Shown in pieces: positions 14,555 to 23,376 of a DNA stretch of 50,345 nucleotides; the stretch's first letter is position 1; every line of letters starts with the position of its first letter. The stretch is taken from NCBI GenBank assembly GCA_025352065.1, contig JANXUC010000014.1, forward strand, positions 1 to 50,345. The letters are read 5' to 3'. Made by a program: the position numbers and the translations under genes. The stretch is from Acidobacteriaceae bacterium (GTDB lineage Bacteria; Acidobacteriota; Terriglobia; Terriglobales; Acidobacteriaceae). Below the pieces are notes generated by a model. That model had not been told where the DNA came from. It made no database searches and saw only the letters and a list, made by a program, of their open reading frames with translations.

Positions 14555-15987
14555 TCTTTACATCTTTCAATTTCCTCCTTTTGTTGCCGCTGGTTGTGGC
14601 CCTTTACCACATTGTGCCGCTGCGCGGACGAAGTCTCTATTTGTTAGTCGTCTCCTATGCCTTTTATTGGATATGGAGTCCGGGCGCGGCAGCAGTCTTG
14701 GCTGCGGTTACATCGCTGACTTTCTATGCTGGCAAAGTCGTGGGAGATCCTACGGCGGAACGGCGTGGCCGCGTGGTTTTTCTGTATGCGATTGGGCTGC
14801 TCATTCTCTATCTGGCGATCTTCAAGATAGCGGCTGCTACTTCACTGGGACGAACGGTTGGAATTGCGTTGCCGCTTGGCCTTTCTTACTACACCTTTAA
14901 GTTGATGAGTTACATCATTGACATCTATTGGGGAAAGATTCAGCCTGCTACGAATCGAATCGACTTTGCAGTCGCTATCGCGTTTTTTCCGCAACTTACC
15001 GCTGGACCCATCCAACGGCCCGCCGATTTTCTACCTCAAGTCCCACCGCCGAGGACGATGGTTTGGCAAGGACTGTCGCGCATGGTTTGGGGACTCGCCA
15101 AGAAGATGCTGATTGCAGATAACCTTGCCCCGACAGTGAACTACGTGTATGCCCATATCGGTGGTTCTCAAGTGGGAGGACTTCACGGCGCCGCCTTACT
15201 GGCAGGTTTTTATCTCTTTCCGCTGCAGCTATATGCGGATTTTTCCGCACTGACTGACATTGCCCTCGGTATGGGTATGATGTTCGGGATTCAAGGGCCG
15301 GAGAACTTCAATCGTCCTTTCACTGCTTCCAGCATTAGTGACTTCTGGTCTCGCTGGCACATGTCTCTGACTAGCTGGCTGGCCGACTATGTCTTTACGC
15401 CGCTTCGCATGACGACGCGCTCCTTAGGAACGCTGGGACTGGTACTCAGCCTTTCCCTGAACATGGTTGCTATCGGTATTTGGCACGGACTGACTTGGGG
15501 CTATCTTGCATTTGGGTTAGTGAACGCCGCGTACTTTGTCGCCGACGCGCTGACTGCGCGCAATCGTGTGAAATTCTTCAAGACGCGCCCAAACTTGACT
15601 CGCTTGGGCAATTGGATGGGATGGTTGCTCACCTTTCATCTTGTGCTGCTTGGGCTTGTTTTTTTCCGAGCGCATACCGTCTCGGATGCAACTTGGTTAC
15701 TCTCTCATGCGCTAGGGGGGCTAGCGCATGCCAAAGCTGACGTCTCGCACTTACTGGCTGCGACGGGAGCGAAAGTCCTTTTGGTGGGATTGGCAGGCTA
15801 TGCTGCGCTCGAATTGGCGGAGCGCCTGCGTCCTGATCAATGGTGGCTGAGTTTCGAACTTACTGCCCCGACTTGGCTGCGATTGTCTCTCCAGTTTGTC
15901 ACGGGAGCCTTCATTGCCGTGGCATGGGTACTGCTTACGATCCGATCTGGCAACCACGCCAGCCCGTTCTTATATCAGGTGTTTTAG
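14551..15987 (+). CDS. MBOAT-family membrane O-acyltransferase (AlgI/DltB-like)
   Basis: A 478-residue multi-pass membrane acyltransferase. It carries the family's conserved signatures: PLGLSYYTFKLMSYIIDIY, FFPQLTAGPIQRP, SDFWSRWHMSLTSWL (about 263-277) and the catalytic His312 in IWHGLTWG. Such enzymes move an acyl group from a donor in or at the membrane to an extracytoplasmic polymer. The TTG start at 14551 overlaps the ACP stop; using TTG is supported by the normal family N-terminus (F-x-S-x-x-F-L-L-L-L-P). Its direct coupling to an ACP gene is like dltB-dltC and unlike alginate algI, which uses no carrier protein. The transferred group is probably what FkbH loads. Confidence 0.92.
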   Translation: MIFTSFNFLLLLPLVVALYHIVPLRGRSLYLLVVSYAFYWIWSPGAAAVLAAVTSLTFYAGKVVGDPTAERRGRVVFLYAIGLLILYLAIFKIAAATSLGRTVGIALPLGLSYYTFKLMSYIIDIYWGKIQPATNRIDFAVAIAFFPQLTAGPIQRPADFLPQVPPPRTMVWQGLSRMVWGLAKKMLIADNLAPTVNYVYAHIGGSQVGGLHGAALLAGFYLFPLQLYADFSALTDIALGMGMMFGIQGPENFNRPFTASSISDFWSRWHMSLTSWLADYVFTPLRMTTRSLGTLGLVLSLSLNMVAIGIWHGLTWGYLAFGLVNAAYFVADALTARNRVKFFKTRPNLTRLGNWMGWLLTFHLVLLGLVFFRAHTVSDATWLLSHALGGLAHAKADVSHLLAATGAKVLLVGLAGYAALELAERLRPDQWWLSFELTAPTWLRLSLQFVTGAFIAVAWVLLTIRSGNHASPFLYQVF

Positions 15988-16025
15988 ATGGAGACCACGG
16001 CCATAGATCGAGTGGAGCAGTTCTC

Positions 16026-17195
16026 ATGACAATCAATTGGAGGAAGGTCGCGAGTTACGTTGGTTCAGTACTCGCAATTACATTTGGCTGGCTGCTCTAC
16101 GTCGAATCTGTGTGTTTTGTTCGACTCTGGGCGGCGGATCCGGGGACGGACTTAATTCCGCGCGATCGCCTAAGACAGGTTTACAACAATGCGGATTGGG
16201 TAGACGCTTTTGCCGATGAGTGGAAGCCTTCCAACGTATTTGCCTACAAGGCCTATGTTGGTTGGGAGCGCAAACCGTTTAAAGGACGTGCCATTAACAT
16301 CAATGAGGTGAACATGCGCGTAAGTGCGCACTCCCATTGCGACAGTGACGCATACACAATATGGATGTTCGGTGGTTCGACGGTTTGGGGCGCCGGGACG
16401 CCGGATTGGTCAACTATTCCTTCCCAGTTAGCGGACATGTATGGGCAAGATGGACGTAAAGTTTGCATCCACAACTATGGTCAGCAAGCTTGGGTCAATA
16501 GTCAGGAAGTAGTCAAGCTGACTCTTGAACTTAAAGCGAGCGAGCGCAAGCCGGACTTAGTCATTTTTTACGATGGACCGGGAGATGTCTACGAAACTTA
16601 CCAGTCCGGCAAGGCAGGATTGCACCAAAATTTTGACTCTATGGCGAGTATGTTTGAACGAAGAACCTCCGCTGGTAGCGGCGGCTTTCAGTACCTGCTC
16701 AACACGAACACAGCGAGGATACTGATGCAGAGCAACCAACAAGCTCGCATGGACTCGCGAAAAGATCCCAACATCATTGCACAGGCGTCGTTGCGGAATT
16801 ACATGGACAACGTTCGTTTTGTGCAGATACTGGCGAGAGGGTATGGGTTCGAACCCGCCTTCTTTTGGCAGCCTACCATCTCGATGGGCCACAAGAGCCT
16901 GACTCCGGAGGAGCAGGCTGCCCGGGATGCGGCGAGTAAGCATTCGCCTGGCTTGGAGGAGGCCAATCAGGCCGCCTACACATTATTCGCGAGTGACTGT
17001 AAGGCGCCGTTGTTCTGTATTGTGGATGTGTTTGATCAGGCTAACGGCACCATCTACTTCGACGACGCGCATGTAGACGCAGAAGGCAATCGCCTGATCG
17101 CAAAGAAAATGTACCAGGCGCTGCATCGTCAGCCAGATGCCGCGCGTAGCATGGCGTCCACGAGCGCTATGGGCAGCCCTACTACGTTGAAGTAA
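16026..17195 (+). CDS. Membrane-anchored SGNH-hydrolase-like protein
   Basis: A 389-residue protein with one N-terminal span (about residues 11-30) and an extracytoplasmic SGNH-type domain. Block I is MFGGSTVWGAG (nucleophile Ser118), followed by HNYGQQAWVNSQE. Block III, normally GxND, reads DGPGDV, so the Asn is replaced. Block V is DDAHVDAEGN, with Asp346 and His349 as the remaining triad. DltD, AlgJ/AlgX and PatB-like partners of MBOAT enzymes have this fold. The gene follows the MBOAT gene by 38 nt. ATG 16026 is chosen for the signal-anchor; the frame is open further upstream but overlaps the MBOAT gene. Its last 67 nt overlap the convergent maf gene. Confidence 0.85.
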   Translation: MTINWRKVASYVGSVLAITFGWLLYVESVCFVRLWAADPGTDLIPRDRLRQVYNNADWVDAFADEWKPSNVFAYKAYVGWERKPFKGRAININEVNMRVSAHSHCDSDAYTIWMFGGSTVWGAGTPDWSTIPSQLADMYGQDGRKVCIHNYGQQAWVNSQEVVKLTLELKASERKPDLVIFYDGPGDVYETYQSGKAGLHQNFDSMASMFERRTSAGSGGFQYLLNTNTARILMQSNQQARMDSRKDPNIIAQASLRNYMDNVRFVQILARGYGFEPAFFWQPTISMGHKSLTPEEQAARDAASKHSPGLEEANQAAYTLFASDCKAPLFCIVDVFDQANGTIYFDDAHVDAEGNRLIAKKMYQALHRQPDAARSMASTSAMGSPTTLK

Positions 17196-17707
17196 CAACC
17201 TTCAATCCTCGGAATCCATCGCGAGGCGAGGCCTTGAATCGCGTAAGCGCCAGCCTTGTCCATTGGTTCGCCGTGCGCGACGTAAGCCACGATCTCTTCC
17301 TGCTTTAGCGGCGTCATGGTAACGAGAGTTGTTTCGACGCGAATATCTTCGCGTGCCGATCGGCTCGGTTCTGAATTCGGTGTAAGCAGGCAGACTCCAG
17401 TGATAACTCGGTGCTCGCGCCCGGAAAGCAGGCGCAGCATACGGATGGCATCGCTTGCATCGACAGGTTTACCAATAATGGAATAATCCACCACGACAAT
17501 CGTGTCGGCGCCAAGAACCTGATCGCCAGGGTGCTTTTCAAAAACTGTCCGAGCTTTTGCGAGTGCCAGGCGTCGCACGTAAACCTCAGGAGTCTCGCCC
17601 GGAAAAACATCCTCGGGCACGTTGGCTGGACGCACCGTGAATTCGATGCCTGCATTGCGCAGGAGTTCCTGCCGTCGCGGCGACGCCGAAGCAAGAATCA
17701 GCGCCAT
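17129..17707 (-). CDS. maf: Maf-family nucleotide pyrophosphatase
   Basis: A 192-residue Maf/YhdE-like house-cleaning enzyme that hydrolyses non-canonical or pyrimidine nucleoside triphosphates. Hallmarks are LILASASPRRQELL at the N-terminus, VLGADTIVVVDYSIIGKP in the middle (catalytic Asp in GADT), and DKAGAYAIQG near the C-terminus. It begins 3 nt after the stop of the VOC gene. Its 3' end overlaps the convergent SGNH gene by 67 nt. Length is normal. Confidence 0.94.
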   Translation of the reverse strand: MALILASASPRRQELLRNAGIEFTVRPANVPEDVFPGETPEVYVRRLALAKARTVFEKHPGDQVLGADTIVVVDYSIIGKPVDASDAIRMLRLLSGREHRVITGVCLLTPNSEPSRSAREDIRVETTLVTMTPLKQEEIVAYVAHGEPMDKAGAYAIQGLASRWIPRIEGCYFNVVGLPIALVDAMLRAASG

Positions 17708-17710
17708 CGC

Positions 17711-18079
17711 CTAAGCGCTCACCAATTCGATCCGATTTCCGAAGGGATCGAAGATGTGACAGCGCGGAGAGTCGTTGAGAGTTCCGGCGTCCACGACTTC
17801 AACTCCAGCAGATCGCAAGCTTGTAACGAGCCCGTTATAGTTCTGACAAAGGAACGCAGGATGCGCTTTCTTAGCGGCGCGAAAATTCGCTTCCACTCCA
17901 AGATGAATTCTGGCAGGGCCGCTCTCGAACCACGCTCCGCCGAGGTCCGCCAGCTCAGCCGGTTTGGGAACTTCCACCAGCCCAAGCAGCCCTATGTAGA
18001 ATTTGCGAGCCTTGTCCTCTTCGCCCGGAGGCATCGCTAACTGGACGTGGTCAATGGCAGTGAACGGCATCTCGCTCAT
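17711..18079 (-). CDS. VOC-superfamily (glyoxalase-like) protein
   Basis: A 122-residue protein of the vicinal-oxygen-chelate fold. It shows the paired beta-alpha-beta-beta-beta units: IDHVQLAMPPG...FYIGLLGL, then FLCQNYNGLVTSLRSAG and CHIFDPFGNRIELV. The likely metal ligands are the His of IDHVQ, the His of IHLGV and the Glu of RIELV. The family covers glyoxalases, dioxygenases and resistance proteins, and the substrate cannot be inferred. It is the first gene of a two-gene unit with maf, 3 nt apart. Confidence 0.88.
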   Translation of the reverse strand: MSEMPFTAIDHVQLAMPPGEEDKARKFYIGLLGLVEVPKPAELADLGGAWFESGPARIHLGVEANFRAAKKAHPAFLCQNYNGLVTSLRSAGVEVVDAGTLNDSPRCHIFDPFGNRIELVSA

Positions 18080-18221
18080 TGCCTTATCTTACAGCGTCCT
18101 CTTACAGCGTACTCGGCGGAACCAGCTCCGTCGCCGCGCGGGACTCGCCGCACAAGCTCGCTATGGTAGCCGCGCCTGTTAGAATTGAAGTTCGACCCGA
18201 CGCAGTTTCGATCTGACCCGC

Positions 18222-20030
18222 ATGGACCGTAAGTACATCCGAAATTTCGCGATCGTTGCCCACATCGACCATGGAAAATCCACGCTAGCCGACCGGCTGC
18301 TGGAGATTACCGGATCGCTCACCTCGCGCGAGATGCAGGCTCAGGTGCTCGACTCGATGGACCTTGAGCGCGAGCACGGCATCACCATCAAAGCGCACGC
18401 CGTCCGCATGATGTATCAGGCCCAAGACGGCATCACCTACCAGCTCAATTTGATCGACACGCCGGGGCACGTGGATTTTTCGTATGAAGTCTCTCGCGCG
18501 CTGGCTTCGTGCGAAGGCGCGCTGCTCGTTGTGGATGCGTCGCAGGGCGTGGAAGCGCAAACGCTCGCGAACGCTTACCTCGCAATCCACAACGGCCTGG
18601 AGATTATCCCGGTCATCAACAAGATCGATCTGCCCAATGCGGATATTCCAAGAACGAAAGAAATGATTGAAAGCGCGGTTGGGATCGACGCCACCGACGC
18701 GATTCCGATCAGCGCGAAGACCGGCCAGGGCGTGGTGGACGTTCTGGAAGCGATTGTCAAACTGGTTCCGCCGCCAAAAGGCTTGCCGGAAAACCCGCTC
18801 CAGGCGCTGATCTTCGATTCCTGGTTCGATCCCTATAAGGGCGTGATTGTAATGGTGCGGGTTTTTGAAGGCACTCTGCGCCGGGGACAGAAGATCCGCC
18901 TGTGGTGGAATGGCCGTGTTCTGCAAGCGGAAACGCTCGGAGTGCTAACCCCCAAGCCGCTCGAAATTGAAGCGCTCGAAGCTGGAGAAGTCGGCTTCAT
19001 GATGGCCAACAGCAAGACTGTGGCCGACACGAAAATCGGCGACACCGTCACCGGCGACGACAATCCAGCCAGCGAACCTCTGCCCGGATTCGAAGACATT
19101 AAGGCGATGGTCTTCGCGGGTCTCTACACCATCGAGGCGCATGAACACACACGGCTGCGCGATGCCTTGGAAAAATTGCGATTGAATGACGCGTCGTTCT
19201 TCTTCGAGCCGGAAAGCTCGGTAGCTCTTGGATTCGGCTTCCGTTGCGGCTTCCTCGGATTGCTGCATATGGAAATTATTCAGGAGCGTCTGGAGCGCGA
19301 ATTCAATCTCGACCTGATTACGACCGCTCCCGGCGTGCGCTACCTGATCACGAAGACCGACAATAGCGTCATCGAGGTAGATAACCCATCGCGCTGGCCC
19401 GATTCAACCGAGATCGCAAAAATTGAAGAGCCAGTGATTTTGGCGACGATCCTGACAAGAGAAGAATATGTCGGCGGCATTCTGAAGTTAGTCGAAGACA
19501 AGCGCGGTCGTCAGAAAGCCTTCGAATATCTCAGTGCTTCGCGTGTAAAGTTGCTGTACGAACTGCCGTTGAACGAAGTTGTTCTGGATTTTTACGACCG
19601 CCTGAAGTCGGTTTCCCGCGGCTACGCGTCGCTGGATTATCACCTGGCGGGCACTTGGGTTTCTCCCATGACGAAGCTGGATATTCTTGTCTCGGGCGAG
19701 GCAGTCGATGCGCTCTCCATGATCGTCCATGCCGATTTCGCCTATGACCGCGGACGCGCACTGGCCGCCAAAATGAAAGAACTCATCCCCCGCCAGATGT
19801 TTGAAGTCGCCATCCAGGCCGCGATTGGCAGCAAAATCATAGCCCGCGAAACGGTTGGCGCCATCCGCAAAAACGTGATTGCAAAATGCTACGGCGGAGA
19901 CATCAGCCGCAAACGCAAGCTCCTCGAAAAACAAAAAGAGGGGAAGAAGCGCATGAAGAAAATCGGGCGTGTGGAAATCCCACAAGCCGCGTTCCTAGCC
20001 GTGCTGCGGCTCGGGGATGAGAGCGAGTAG
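18222..20030 (+). CDS. lepA: Elongation factor 4 (LepA)
   Basis: A 602-residue translational GTPase that back-translocates or remodels stalled ribosomes. The GTPase motifs are clear: AHIDHGKST (P-loop), [14 protein letters not shown] and an SAK motif. EF-G-like domains and the LepA-specific C-terminal domain follow ([20 protein letters not shown] near the end). ATG 18222 gives the family start [24 protein letters not shown] (18180-18185) upstream is a possible -10. Full length and intact. Confidence 0.98.
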   Translation: MDRKYIRNFAIVAHIDHGKSTLADRLLEITGSLTSREMQAQVLDSMDLEREHGITIKAHAVRMMYQAQDGITYQLNLIDTPGHVDFSYEVSRALASCEGALLVVDASQGVEAQTLANAYLAIHNGLEIIPVINKIDLPNADIPRTKEMIESAVGIDATDAIPISAKTGQGVVDVLEAIVKLVPPPKGLPENPLQALIFDSWFDPYKGVIVMVRVFEGTLRRGQKIRLWWNGRVLQAETLGVLTPKPLEIEALEAGEVGFMMANSKTVADTKIGDTVTGDDNPASEPLPGFEDIKAMVFAGLYTIEAHEHTRLRDALEKLRLNDASFFFEPESSVALGFGFRCGFLGLLHMEIIQERLEREFNLDLITTAPGVRYLITKTDNSVIEVDNPSRWPDSTEIAKIEEPVILATILTREEYVGGILKLVEDKRGRQKAFEYLSASRVKLLYELPLNEVVLDFYDRLKSVSRGYASLDYHLAGTWVSPMTKLDILVSGEAVDALSMIVHADFAYDRGRALAAKMKELIPRQMFEVAIQAAIGSKIIARETVGAIRKNVIAKCYGGDISRKRKLLEKQKEGKKRMKKIGRVEIPQAAFLAVLRLGDESE

Positions 20031-20139
20031 AAGTTGCAGCTTTCAGAGAACCATCGACCATCTCGATGAGATCCCAACTCTCATATAGGAGACGACCGTT
20101 CAACGACGTCCGACTCTGAGTTGCGAGTGCAATCGCAAT

Positions 20140-20640
20140 TTACAATCCTCCCGCCGGTAATAGCAGCGGTTGCTTCACCCAATTGAAACATGCGGCAGGA
20201 CAGTTTTTGTCAATTGCCCGTTTTGTGACAAGTCTCACCTCCACTCGCATTGGCTCAAGGTTCTTTGGCGCCGAAGGCTGGGGTACAGAATGGGGAAATT
20301 CGAGGTTCTGTGTTAGATCAATAATCTGAGCGAAGTTCTCGAAGGGTACGTCCGAATCCGTGGAGACATATAGAACGCGCTCTGCGCGTACCGCATAAAT
20401 ATTGGAAAGCAATGTGCCGAGTCTGTTGGCCTGCACCACTTCTTGGTTGATCGTCAGGCTGCCGTCTTTGGATAGGTGCAGGTGGATAAGCCTTTGGCTG
20501 CCCAACGGAGAGCAGGAACAGGTGTCCGAAACGACACGCACTGCGAAGCCTTGGGATGGGTGCTGGCGCTTCGCGATGGAAAGAAGCGCGCTGAACAATA
20601 AAGCAGCTGCCAAGCCACCGTAAAGAAATTTTCGCTTCAA
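20140..20640 (-). CDS. Orphan ExbD/TolR-like periplasmic-domain protein
   Basis: A 166-residue protein with one N-terminal span (about residues 7-23) and an external domain. The segment RVLYVSTDSDVPFENFAQIIDLTQN closely follows the ExbD/TolR pattern (strand, D-x-x-V-P-[YF], helix), and SLTINQEVVQANRLGTLLSNIY corresponds to the preceding strand-helix unit. The usual membrane-proximal Asp of ExbD is not evident, and no ExbB partner is nearby, so energy coupling is doubtful. TTG 20640 is the likely start, with AAGGGG about 8 nt upstream. The tail has two cysteines (NCPAAC). Similarity by pattern only. Confidence 0.7.
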   Translation of the reverse strand: MKRKFLYGGLAAALLFSALLSIAKRQHPSQGFAVRVVSDTCSCSPLGSQRLIHLHLSKDGSLTINQEVVQANRLGTLLSNIYAVRAERVLYVSTDSDVPFENFAQIIDLTQNLEFPHSVPQPSAPKNLEPMRVEVRLVTKRAIDKNCPAACFNWVKQPLLLPAGGL

Positions 20641-20954
20641 ACTTAGTCCCCTTTAAGGTATTGACCCCGGACTGTCCATAGACGTTCCGGGCAAAAGAAA
20701 GCTGTGAAACCAAGCGTTACGCTGGCGACAGTACCAGGATCAAATTGCTCCGATCATGGGCAGCAGGGGGTCAGCGCTCAGCGCCCCACCTCACTTAGTA
20801 GACTAACCTTCCCGCCAATCCCGTTATAAATTCAAAACGCTTCTCATCAGAGTGCAGACCTTCGGCTTGGGACCAAGTAAAGACGAACGGCCCGGCATGA
20901 AGGCCGGGCCGATTTCCCCTGGTCTTTACCAAGGAAGATGGGAGGTGCTGGAGC
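20641..20954. other. Intergenic region with a nested hairpin
   Basis: No protein gene is seen. GTAAAGAC (20877-20884) pairs with GTCTTTAC (20922-20929), and inside it CGGCCCGGC (20888-20896) pairs perfectly with GCCGGGCCG (20903-20911). This nested stem-loop ends 25 nt before a small membrane-protein frame and could be an RNA control element or a repeat remnant. Confidence 0.45.
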
Positions 20955-21059
20955 ATGGACCGTCCAAAGTCCTGCCTCCGCATTGCGGTACACGTCGATT
21001 ATCGACTTATACTCGCGATTGTGGCGCTAATCATCGTCGTACTACTGCTTCTAAGGTAG
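20955..21059 (+). CDS. 34-residue single-span membrane miniprotein (possible)
   Basis: ATG 20955 opens a complete 34-codon frame. It has a basic start (MDRPKSCLRIAVHVDYR) and one strongly hydrophobic helix (LILAIVALIIVVLLLLR). GGGAGG lies about 9 nt upstream. The composition is that of a genuine membrane miniprotein rather than chance reading. A nested hairpin (20877-20929) precedes it. There is no known family. Function unknown. Confidence 0.45.
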   Translation: MDRPKSCLRIAVHVDYRLILAIVALIIVVLLLLR

Positions 21060-21247
21060 TACACAGTCCGCTTGGTGGGTAGCAACCATCAGGCGGTTTT
21101 ACCTTCGAACAGCTACAAGTTTGGCAGTGCGCCGAGCCAAAGTCAACGCGCAAATAAGGTTTCGGACAGGCGAGGGTCATCGGACAGTTGGTTACGGGCC
21201 AGGACCATGATTCCCATTTTGGGAAGTTCCACCCGCGCCAGCCAATA

Positions 21248-21284
21248 GCAGATTCCTCAGGGCTAAAGCCCTTCGGAATGACAA
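21248..21284 (+). repeat. Dispersed repeat GCAGATTCCTCAGGGCT, copy 1
   Basis: The sequence GCAGATTCCTCAGGGCT-AAAGCCC-TTCGGAATGACAA recurs at 28342 and 30746. GGGCT/AGCCC forms a small hairpin. This copy overlaps the end of the amidotransferase gene and encodes its last residues and stop. Confidence 0.8.
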
Positions 21285-22081
21285 ACTTGTGAGGTGCGCT
21301 TCGCCCGCGCTGCTTCCACAAAGCTCTTGAAGATGCCCCGCGAAGGTTCGTCGCCGGTCGTGCGTTCCGGATGCCACTGCACGGCTAAGACGAAGTGTTC
21401 CGGCGAAGTCCCTTCCAAAGCTTCGATGATCCCATCTTCCTTGCAGCGAGCCACGACGCGCAGTCCGTTTCCAACTAAATCAGCGGACTGGTGATGGCTG
21501 GAGTTCGCTTGAATGTCAGCCGCCCCGGCAATCTCCGCCAGTTTCGATTTTGGATCAATCGTCACCCGGTGAGCGTATTCAACTTTGCGACCAGCGGAAT
21601 GATTCACCGGGCCGGGGTTCTCCGAGGAAGCAAGACTTGCAGAAGAAGCTTTCGAAGCAGATCGCGATGCCGAAAACAAATCCGGAATATGCTGCACCAG
21701 CGTTCCATTTCTGTAAACATTCAGCGACTGCAAGCCATAACAGATCGCCAGCACAGGCTTCCGTGCAGCGTAAGCGTCATGCAGCAGAAGTTCATCCACC
21801 GTATCGCGTTTGGGATCGGCGGCGGCGGTTTCAGGGTTCTTGGCGGCGCCATATTTCGCCGGGGCCACATCAGCGCCGCTGCCGGGAAGCAACACCGCGT
21901 CGCAGCCAGCGATCAGCTTCATCACCTGTGCAGGCGTCTCGTCCAACGGGATGCGGACAGGCTCTCCACCAGCCTGTTCGACCGCCGCCTCATATTGTGG
22001 CAGCGCGCGGCCCGTGTAGTCAGGATTGTCGGACTTCGGAATGGGAATCGCGATTCTGGGTCGTGCAGGCATCTCTGGCAT
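21263..22081 (-). CDS. Class I glutamine amidotransferase-like hydrolase (peptidase C26)
   Basis: A 272-residue protein like gamma-glutamyl-GABA hydrolase PuuD. The nucleophile Cys lies in LAICYGLQSLNV and the catalytic His in AVQWHPERT, followed by a Glu/Asp-rich stretch. The oxyanion region is LLPGSGADVAP. An Ala/Ser-rich insertion (FSASRSASKASSASLASS) sits where the family has a loop. The last nine residues (SQVCHSEGL) come from a dispersed repeat that supplies the stop codon, so the native C-terminus was probably replaced or extended. The substrate is uncertain. Confidence 0.87.
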   Translation of the reverse strand: MPEMPARPRIAIPIPKSDNPDYTGRALPQYEAAVEQAGGEPVRIPLDETPAQVMKLIAGCDAVLLPGSGADVAPAKYGAAKNPETAAADPKRDTVDELLLHDAYAARKPVLAICYGLQSLNVYRNGTLVQHIPDLFSASRSASKASSASLASSENPGPVNHSAGRKVEYAHRVTIDPKSKLAEIAGAADIQANSSHHQSADLVGNGLRVVARCKEDGIIEALEGTSPEHFVLAVQWHPERTTGDEPSRGIFKSFVEAARAKRTSQVCHSEGL

Positions 22082-22089
22082 GGTGTGGC

Positions 22090-22380
22090 TCAGTTTTGCG
22101 CGCTAGCCAGCGACTTCCTCTGCTGGTAGAGGCGAATTTCCACGATCCAAGCGGCGACAAAGGCGCAGCTCCCCACCGTCACCGCGACCGGAAGAGCGAA
22201 ATGCCGATAGGCCATCCGCATATCGGGCAGGTGCCCACGCACCACTCCAATTCCAGCCATCCCTATGATTCCAAAGAGTAAAGTGACGGCAAACGCCAGC
22301 CCAGTCAGGGCAAACGTGATGGCAAGAACTCGCGGCAAAATGGCCAGTCGGCTCAGCATGGGATTCTCGGCAGAGGGCAT
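22090..22380 (-). CDS. Small two-span membrane protein
   Basis: A 96-residue protein with two hydrophobic segments: LAITFALTGLAFAVTLLFGI (about residues 18-38) and LPVAVTVGSCAFVAAWIVEI (about 63-82). A short cytoplasmic tail, RLYQQRKSLASAQN, follows. The stop lies 8 nt before the amidotransferase start on the same strand, so they are likely co-transcribed. I do not recognise the family. Confidence 0.7.
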   Translation of the reverse strand: MPSAENPMLSRLAILPRVLAITFALTGLAFAVTLLFGIIGMAGIGVVRGHLPDMRMAYRHFALPVAVTVGSCAFVAAWIVEIRLYQQRKSLASAQN

Positions 22381-22459
22381 AGTCTCACCTGGAACGATGC
22401 CTCTAACTTACACCTTCCTAGCCACCAAAGACTAGGCTCCCCTTCCGGGCGGGGTGCGC

Positions 22460-22465
22460 TACAAT
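22460..22465 (+). promoter_or_regulatory. -10 box for a probable leaderless transcript
   Basis: TACAAT ends 6 nt before ATG 22472. A start of transcription at the usual distance would fall on or next to the ATG. No clear -35 box and no ribosome binding site are seen. Confidence 0.45.
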
Positions 22466-22471
22466 CGAAAG

Positions 22472-23215
22472 ATGGCTCCAGTAGTTTCGGCTTTGACGCG
22501 GACCCCCGCTGAGGTTGTTCGACAGACGCTGGTTTCGCACGCGCCGAATGGCATTGCCTACGCCACGGCAGGCGAAGTTACGCTGCCCACTCCCGACCTG
22601 GAGCGCATGATCGCAGCCGTGCCCAGCGCGGTCGCTGCGGCGCTGGAGCGCAAGGCCTATTATTTCGTGCCACTCACTGTCAGCCAAGGCGATGAAACCG
22701 TTATCGCCGAGCGCTATGACGTCGCTCTCAGCGATGATGCCGTCTGCCATAGGAATCTGAATCTGGGCGGTTCGCAGTGCGTATTCATCTCTACGCGCCT
22801 CATGGACGACAAGTTTTCCGTCGCCTTTGAGTTCTACATCAATGTAGGACATGCGTTGGTCGAGCGCGCCGGTATTCCAAAAGAGTTTTCCGACCTGGTG
22901 TGGAAGCAAGTCGAAGGCAACGTTCGCGGAGAGACTTCCATGGACGCCTGGGAAGCCCGCAAGGTCGCCACCGGAAATCATGGAGACACGGAAAAAGCCA
23001 AGAACGATTATTTCACCGCCACCTTCTCCGATGCGATTTCCATCTACATGCTCACGCTGTTGCTCGATGTGGACTATCTAGATCTACGCGAGCGCGATTA
23101 TCAATTGCTAGCTCCGGCAGCTCTGGCGGAACGCCTGCGGAAAGTGGCAGAGCTATTTCCTGCGAATGCTGGATTTGAGTTCGCCGTGCTCTATCGGCGT
23201 CGAGGTAGCAATTAG
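22472..23215 (+). CDS. Conserved-looking protein of unknown function
   Basis: A 247-residue soluble protein with no family I recognise. Codon use and composition are normal, and the frame is long and uninterrupted. The middle section contains KAYYFVPLTVSQGDETVIAE, a run of acidic and aromatic residues, and a helical C-terminal part (LTLLLDVDYLDLRERDYQLL). There is no signal peptide or membrane span. ATG 22472 (MAPVVSALTR) is preferred to GTG 22454, because a TACAAT box ends just before it, which would place GTG outside the transcript. Confidence 0.8.
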   Translation: MAPVVSALTRTPAEVVRQTLVSHAPNGIAYATAGEVTLPTPDLERMIAAVPSAVAAALERKAYYFVPLTVSQGDETVIAERYDVALSDDAVCHRNLNLGGSQCVFISTRLMDDKFSVAFEFYINVGHALVERAGIPKEFSDLVWKQVEGNVRGETSMDAWEARKVATGNHGDTEKAKNDYFTATFSDAISIYMLTLLLDVDYLDLRERDYQLLAPAALAERLRKVAELFPANAGFEFAVLYRRRGSN

Positions 23216-23376
23216 CGCTGCCGAGTCCGAGTTCTCCAACCGAGCAGAGGGTTTGGGTAGGGCATAACTTCAGTCGTGCCGTTGGAAGTCTATAAATGTC
23301 CGGCTTCAGCCGCTGAGGGACGGTCAATGTTTCCGTGGCGCTTCTCTAGTCGATCCGACACCCTAAAAATCTGTAA

